A stretch of 64,000 bases of DNA from Roridomyces roridus (Eukaryota; Basidiomycota; Agaricomycetes; Agaricales; Mycenaceae). Within the stretch, counting starts at the first letter, position 1. Each line of letters opens with the position of its first letter. The notes beneath the pieces were generated by a model. It did not search any database. It had not been told where the DNA came from and worked only from the letters and a program-made list of their open reading frames with translations. This document shows, piece after piece, positions 58,627-64,000 of this stretch. Position numbers and translations under genes: made by a program. Location: positions 124,001-188,000 of the forward strand of contig JARKIF010000042.1 of assembly GCA_029378245.1 (NCBI GenBank), written 5' to 3'.

Positions 58627-60791
58627 TCAAGCATGGGAGTGCCCCAAGTCTTTCCACACACAACTGTATCGCCAACCTTCCAACGCCTTTCGCGCACGAA
58701 ACCCCGACTCTACGGTCAGGTCCAATCCACCAGTACGAAGTAAATCCAAGCCATTGAGCGTAACTGGGTCAGGATCTGGGCCATCATGGGTGAGAAACGC
58801 AGCGGCGGTGAGGGAACGCTGTTGACTGCGACGGCGGGAGGCCAGCATCTTGAGGAAAAGGGGGTAGTCCAACGGGGTGGTCGCTGTGGACCCAAAACAT
58901 ATTTCATTAAGAAGCGGAGAAATCACGGGCGACTTTCCGAGGGTAAGCATGGTTAGATGGGCAGCTATGGGCTCAACCTCCGTCGAGGTGAATATGAGGG
59001 CGAGACTGCTGAGATGAGGATAGTTTTGGAGGATTTCAGCGGTGGTGAAGGCGTTGAGCGAGCCTTTGAGGCACAAACGTCGTGGCTTGCACAAAGATCG
59101 AAGGAGAAAAGCATCCAAACGATCCCGAAGCTGAGGAGTCTCGTCTTTTCTCGTTTGAATGGCCAATTCGGCCAGAGCAGGAGCTCGGAGACAATCCAAG
59201 ACGGCCAAGTGCGAGACAAAGAGCCGGTGAAGTTGCGGCATCTCGATGACCTGGTTGGTGGCGGCCTGAAAGGGCTCCTCGTTGAAACCAACGACAATTC
59301 TGGCCTCGATGACGTTTGGCGCCATTCTCAGGACACGTGAATGCATTCTCCATGGCCCGTGGAGGCGGCAGCTGGTGAGCTGATGCGCAGGTACAAGGAA
59401 GGATATGAAGCGTTTTTCGTTCCTCACCCCTGCGTCCACCAGAGCGGGCGCCGTTTCGAAGCACGATATGACGGGGCTCACATCGACCTGGCTTTCCGCG
59501 TCTTCCCATTCAATCCATAGACGCTGGAGCGAAGGGAGGCGGCCACGAAGCTCGGCCAAATGACCGGCCAAGGTGGCGCTCAGCTGAATACAGAGCTCTT
59601 CCCAGCGAGCCGAATGCTCCGATAAGAATCGGAACAATTGAGTTTGCGGGGTGGAATCTTTGTCGTCGGTTCCATACACAGGGGGCAAGCCTCATGGCAC
59701 TTTGTCTTGTGTGCCAAGGTGGCACTTGGCCGGAAGTTGGGTGGCAGTTGGTCCGTTGTTGGACATTTTGTGTGAGTCTGATCTGTTACCCGTGATTCAC
59801 AATCACCGAGGAAGTACGTAATTCTTGGGAGGGTATTGTCTTTGAATATAGTGAAAATCCTCAAGCATCCATTTACGGGGCCCCAAGTATGTGCAAAATT
59901 ACTGTGGATGCTCAATGTGCTGCCGCCTTGATTTTTCTTCTCAAATACGATGATCCTGGTGCAGGCACCCCCAATGACACCGCCAAACAGACCCCAAACC
60001 GCAGCTCGAATTCGCTCAATACCCCAGGCACTGCCCTCCCCATCTCTGATGAATCCTCTGCCGAGTTATCGAAGGCTGTAATGGTCAAATGCGTGAGGCC
60101 AGAAAATGTGTACCTAGACACGGAATCGAACTCGTGCACAAGAACAAAGGCGGTGGGCACGTGGGTTCCCTCCGGGATATCAACTTCCGGCCGAGTGCGC
60201 GCCAAGTGCCACCTTGGCACACAAAAAAATGTGCCATGACTGATGCCCCCTGTGATAGAAATGGACCAAGAGCCTTGTTTCCTGAGCACGGGCGACTTGA
60301 GTGTGAACGATGTCCGATATGAAATCCACAGATTTGCGGCAAAAATCAACGCAGACAGTCGACCATAGCGAGGGGGTGGAGATGGCAATCTTTCGCCAGC
60401 GGCTGCAGACTTGTGAGATGACCCACGAGCCTTGCTTCATGTCCGACGCGTCCCCAAACAACTCGGCAATACTCGGCAGAAAGTGAGAGAATATCTCGAT
60501 GAGTATCTCTGGAGGCATCCGTCTCAGTGGTGACACCATGCCGAGGTTCTGGGAGTGGTATTGTGACAGCTGTGTTCGCTCTGCTTCCAGCTTTTCAAGC
60601 CGATCCTTGAGTCGAGATATCTCCTCCTGGAGATCCACCAATTTAGTGGTAGTGTCGTACGAGATGGAGCGGAGGAATGTAGATTCAATGCTGTTTGGGG
60701 CTTCATTGGATGTCGCTAGTCGGTGGTAACGGGCCAAGGTCCCCACGGTGGTACCTTTCAGTGCACTGAGCTCTGAACTGGAAGAAGTCAT
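58627..60791 (-). pseudogene. F-box gene disrupted by a 578-bp transposon
   Basis: The N-terminal part (60791-60255) encodes M-T-S-S-S-S-E-L, a coiled coil (L-Q-E-E-I-S-R-L-K-D-R-L-E-K-L) and the F-box L-R-R-M-P-P-E-I-L-I-E-I-F, up to L-L-V-H-F-Y. The C-terminal part (59676-58627) continues G-T-D-D-K-D-S-T-P-Q-T-Q. Between them sits an element at 59677-60254; without it and one 3-bp duplicate the frame would be continuous through H-F-Y-G-T-D, as in relatives (H-F-Y-G-S-D). With it, translation ends inside the element. The F-box and coiled coil stay intact in the truncated frame. No other lesion was found, so the insertion may be young. Confidence 0.85.
59677..60254. mobile_element. 578-bp CACTA-like non-autonomous transposon with captured ORF
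   Basis: Ends are CACAGGGGGCA...TGCCCCCTGTG with inverted repeats of about 55 bp sharing TCATGGCAC and TTGTGTGCCAAGGTGGCACT. A 3-bp duplication ATA flanks it (59674-59676, 60255-60257). CAC-starting ends and a 3-bp duplication suggest the CACTA group; this is tentative. The minus strand is open from the right repeat to 59912 and encodes P-E-V-D-I-P-E-G-T, F-V-L-V-H-E-F-D-S-V-S and E-F-E-L-R-F-G-V, not an obvious transposase. Confidence 0.78.
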
Positions 60792-61256
60792 CTAAAGAAC
60801 GATCAGTGGCCTGCAGGACTCGGATAAATCGAAAATTATGCACAGAGACAGACGGATTTCGGCGCTCCCTCGAGAGGCTCGTGGATGGAGAAACAATTCG
60901 AAAGGAAATTTGAGTTTGGATCACTTGATTGGCAGTCTTCACCCCTATCCTATTCTTTGGACGTCCCAAATTCGTCCTGGGACGCTCGCGTATCGACCGA
61001 AATGTCGAAGTTCTCTACTGCACTGCTACGGAATGGAACGTCTTCTTTTTCGTTGCACCAACGGCCTGCAGCCCACCTCGCTCACACCAATTTCGCGTTC
61101 TCGTTCTCGATTCGCCCCTTGCACACGCACAAGTCGGCTCAAAAGTCAACAATGGAGAAATTGATAGATACGACAGCAATCGAGCACAAGCGATTTTTTT
61201 AGTGAAAAAACATTCTGAGGACCGATTAGAAGAGTGAGGTTTTCTTGACCTCTGTC
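60792..61256. other. Intergenic spacer
   Basis: Holds the 5' flank of the F-box gene (TTTAG directly before its ATG, minus strand) and the 3' end of the membrane-protein gene. No gene is supported. Confidence 0.45.
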
Positions 61257-62015
61257 TCAGCAAGTCAGACATTTGGGAATGGCATTCAATTCCGTACACT
61301 CACCATGTATGGTAGACTTGGAGTCTGTTGCCCCTCGTCGAATCTCTGGTCTCGTTACCAGCAGCCGCGGCCTCCCTTCACTGCTTGTGGTGTACTGGCG
61401 AAGAAGATCACAATATTCGATGATTAGATCGCAAATGCGCTCGATGCCCTCGGCGAGGAGGGGGCAAATGCTCTTGACGAAGTGGCAGATGCCCACGATG
61501 CAGGACAGGGCCTGGAAGAGGACTGATTTATAGAATTGCACGACTTGCTCCAGTGCTTGCTTCGCCTCCTGAAGCTGACAATGACGGTGCTTGAGGTGGA
61601 GGGCGGTGAGCAGCCCGTTCCAGGACGAGATGAAAATCGGCAGCGCGGCTGCTAGCGCCACAGTGACACAAGTGTGGCTGAAGAGTTCCCAGACCGTCTG
61701 CGGAGCGCCGCTCGGGCCAACTACAAGCGATTGTTAATTGACATGCAAAGCAATAGAAAAAAGGTACATACCGAGGACGAGGGTCGTGGCGAAAAAAGTG
61801 ATAGGTTCGGTCCATTTGTTCGTGGTGTCGACACTTGCGGTGAAGAGCATGCCCGCAGAGACGGCGACCATCCCGATTATACGTGCATCGTTGAGCGCAT
61901 CGCCATCCAGCCACATTCGGCATGCCACTGCGGCCTCGACGAGAACCAAGCAGCCAATGTACTGAGCAGAGATCCAGAATCGGTCCCAGAATGTCATGTT
62001 TGAGATCAACTTCAT
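61257..62015 (-). CDS. Unknown multi-pass membrane protein (tandem paralogue 1)
   Basis: Two exons (62015-61772, 61720-61257) separated by a 51-bp phase-1 intron give 235 residues. Hydrophobic segments lie at about residues 15-30 (Y-I-G-C-L-V-L-V-E-A-A-V-A-C), 40-58 (I-I-G-M-V-A-V-S-A-G-M-L-F-T), 65-82 (I-T-F-F-A-T-T-L-V-L), 95-115 (V-A-L-A-A-A-L-P-I-F-I) and about 155-175. The paralogue at 63371 shares R-x-W-L-D-G-x-A-L, F-T-A-x-V-D-x-T, W-T-E-P, W-N-G-(L/I)-L-T and H-R-H-C-Q-L-Q-x-A, with the same intron site. No known family is recognised. Confidence 0.72.
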
Positions 62016-63370
62016 GGTGGAGAAGAGAGGGGAGTTAGGGGATTTTGATCCCTTGAGCAGCGGGTGTTGGCGGGCTCGAGATGGAAAAGGCCGGGTAAGT
62101 GCCGATGATTCCTCTCCACAGCAAACACTCGGAGGTAGCCACAATGTACTGAGAGAGGGCAGAGACCATTAGGCCAGAGTCGGAGCGAATACCTGCGAGA
62201 GCGGAGGCGGGTGTTTTTTTTCTCAAGGAACAGAGGGACTGGGGCCTGAAGGAAGGAAGCGGATGTCATTCAAGAAATGAGCCCGTGGACTGTAGCCTGT
62301 TCCCTTCGTGGCTTCGCGCCTTGTAACTTGCCAGCAAGGGTATTCCTCGTCGACGCAAAAGCGCTCGGAAGAGATGTAGGTGAACGTTCAGGGCGGTGTA
62401 AATGGCGGCGGCGCTGGTGTTGGAAACTTCCACGTTCAATTTCAAACCAGTAGGAACCGCAGAATAGCAAGGCACTTCTGGCGGAGCTCTGATTATTGGT
62501 TGACAAGAGCACAGGTAGGATTCACCGAGTGTGCTTTGAGAGGAAAGGGAACCTATCATTTTGGCGCGATCGCATTGCGTCGCAAGTCGCGATTCACCGA
62601 TATGTAGAGCTAGTGTGGAGTCTGGACAAAACGTCGAAACGAGCAAGTCAGATCACAGCGTTCCGTTCCGTCTTTTGTCGGAAAAACGTGATCTGAATTA
62701 TAATTGGACGTGGCTATTATGGGATGATAAGCGATTGTAATAGATTGTGATAAATTTTGATCAACATGCGAGAAAGCCAACAATCAATCAAACTGCGCTG
62801 GGGGCATGCTGGTCACGTCACGCTCTATCCGGGAAGTGCACAGGTCACACAGCAGCCTCAGTGAACCAGATTACCACCGAAATTGGGAAATCCAGCCCAC
62901 TTGTTCGTAGATTCTCCTCAATTATAATTCAATTATAAAAGGCTGTTTTGATTATGATATTATTTGTTTATAATTGGTGTATAATTGATTATAATTGGAT
63001 CATAATTAAAAACAGCTTTTTCCGACATTGTTTTCTCCCAAGGTCGTTGGATACATATCCGTATTCAGGAAGCTCACCGGGCGCATCAAGCCACGACCAG
63101 AGATAGTCGCACAAGGTCTCCCTTGGCTTTTATTCTCTCATGCTTGTGACTTGTGACTTGTCGGTCGAGCCCATGAACCCTCCAATCACTGGTTCTGGAA
63201 GGACCAACACCCACTGTCGCAAGTTCGCCCTTGAGCCCTTCGATTCTTGCACAGTTCATCTCATGCACAATTCAGGCTGTCAGCTCAAAATTCAGCTGAA
63301 AATCAACTTGAGATACGACAGCAAGTAAAAGACATTTCGAGACTATATGAATGAGGATTTGACGTCTGTC
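62016..63370. other. 1.35-kb spacer, AT-rich, with palindromic element
   Basis: No supported gene. AT content rises from about 62690. An inverted repeat at 62937-63021 is described separately. The minus strand 62016-62270 is the promoter side of the membrane-protein gene at 61257. Confidence 0.5.
62937..63021. repeat. AT-rich inverted repeat around TATAATTG units
   Basis: Left AAAAGGCTGTTTTGATTATG (62937-62956) and right CATAATTAAAAACAGCTTTT (63001-63020) are imperfect inverted repeats. Between them TATAATTG recurs several times. It may be a small MITE or a cruciform-prone spacer. Confidence 0.6.
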
Positions 63371-63898
63371 TCAGCAAGTCACCGTTACCCTTCTGGCCTC
63401 ACCAGCCTTACCATCGCCTTCACTCCTCGTGTGCGCCGCTGGGGCTCCTTGCACCACGTGCTGCAATGCTTCCACCGCCGCCTGAAGTTGACAATGGCGG
63501 TGCTCGAATTGGAAGCTGGTGAGTATACCGTTCCAGATGCAGAGCAATACCAGCGCGGCCACCACAGGTATCCACACGGTGCTCAGAAAGTCCAAGACAC
63601 TATGCGGAGTGCTACTCGGGCTCGCTACAGGTGTTTTAGTTGACGTGCAAGGCGAAAGGAAAAAGGGCATACTGAGGACGAGGAACGTTGCAACAATGGT
63701 GAGTGGCTCGGTCCAAATGGCCGTGGCGTCGACATTCGCGGTGAACAGCATGGTAGTCACGACAATGACGGCCCCGATTACAGTGGCAGCGGCAAGCGCA
63801 CCACCATCCAGCCAGATTCGGCATGCCGCTGCGACGGCGACCAGACTGGTGCAGAGAATGTATTGGATAGCGAGCACACATCGGTCGTCCTCGGTCAT
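63371..63898 (-). CDS. Unknown multi-pass membrane protein (tandem paralogue 2)
   Basis: Two exons (63898-63673, 63624-63371) with a 48-bp phase-1 intron give 159 residues, starting M-T-E-D-D-R-C. Hydrophobic segments include Y-I-L-C-T-S-L-V-A-V-A-A-A-C, V-I-G-A-V-I-V-V-T-T-M-L-F-T, L-T-I-V-A-T-F-L-V-L and W-I-P-V-V-A-A-L-V-L-L. It aligns with 61257-62015 through H-R-H-C-Q-L-Q-A-A but ends soon after, lacking the last hydrophobic segment. The stop flank (TCAGCAAGTCA on the plus strand) is shared with the first copy. The function is unknown. Confidence 0.7.
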   Translation of the reverse strand: MTEDDRCVLAIQYILCTSLVAVAAACRIWLDGGALAAATVIGAVIVVTTMLFTANVDATAIWTEPLTIVATFLVLSMPFFLSPCTSTKTPVASPSSTPHSVLDFLSTVWIPVVAALVLLCIWNGILTSFQFEHRHCQLQAAVEALQHVVQGAPAAHTRSEGDGKAGEARRVTVTC

Positions 63899-64000
63899 GG
63901 TGGAGAATGGTAAAAGGGGAATTAGGGGTTGTCGCAGATTCGGGTATGTACTGTCGGGAGGGATCGGAGTCGAAAGTGGTCAGAATGCAGGCCGACTTGA

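Overview
The window looks like a gene-dense piece of an Agaricomycete (mushroom-forming basidiomycete) nuclear genome. The evidence is short introns of about 44-56 bp with GT(R)NGT donors, exons as short as 19 bp, closely packed genes on both strands, and many members of the mushroom-type F-box family: an N-terminal CPxCG knuckle, a short coiled coil, then L-R-R-x-P-x-E-(I/V)-L and S-P-W...S-R-R-W-R-x-I-A-L-S-T-P-S-L-W.

Layout. (1) 1-14.07 kb is a duplicated arm (arm A) with its outer flank. It holds F-box genes, a dead shikimate dehydrogenase-like gene, a class II aldolase, a dead O-acetylhomoserine sulfhydrylase-like gene and two F-box pseudogenes. (2) 14.5-18.0 kb has an N-terminally truncated F-box gene next to an F-box gene split by a 361-bp insertion. 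(3) 18.2-34.5 kb is a core of ordinary single genes: EMC1, VPS26, valyl-tRNA synthetase, a flavin reductase-like protein, a MYND/DUF4470 protein, a quinate-permease-type MFS transporter and an intact MET17-like gene. (4) 34.9-35.7 kb carries two tandem genes for small cysteine-rich secreted proteins, found by following an intron and too short to stand out as ORFs. (5) 36.5-42.4 kb has three more F-box-type genes, a duplicated gene tail and a dienelactone hydrolase. (6) 42.9-58.4 kb is arm B, the same gene series as arm A in mirror order, interrupted by a 3.0-kb terminal-inverted-repeat transposon and an NmrA-like gene. (7) 58.6-63.9 kb has an F-box gene broken by a 578-bp transposon and two tandem paralogues of an undescribed membrane protein.

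The central observation is a large, old inverted duplication (about 2.3-14.07 kb against 42.9-58.4 kb) around an unduplicated 29-kb core. Its copies have decayed unequally: arm B keeps the working-looking dehydrogenase and sulfhydrylase genes, arm A keeps the longer F-box gene, both aldolases look intact, and two F-box pairs are broken on both sides by different lesions. F-box members share divergent promoters, a likely 5'-UTR intron ending exactly at the start codon, and recurrent ACGCGT boxes. Exon boundaries were read by eye from splice signals, reading frame and comparison between paralogues; no computation or database search was run.
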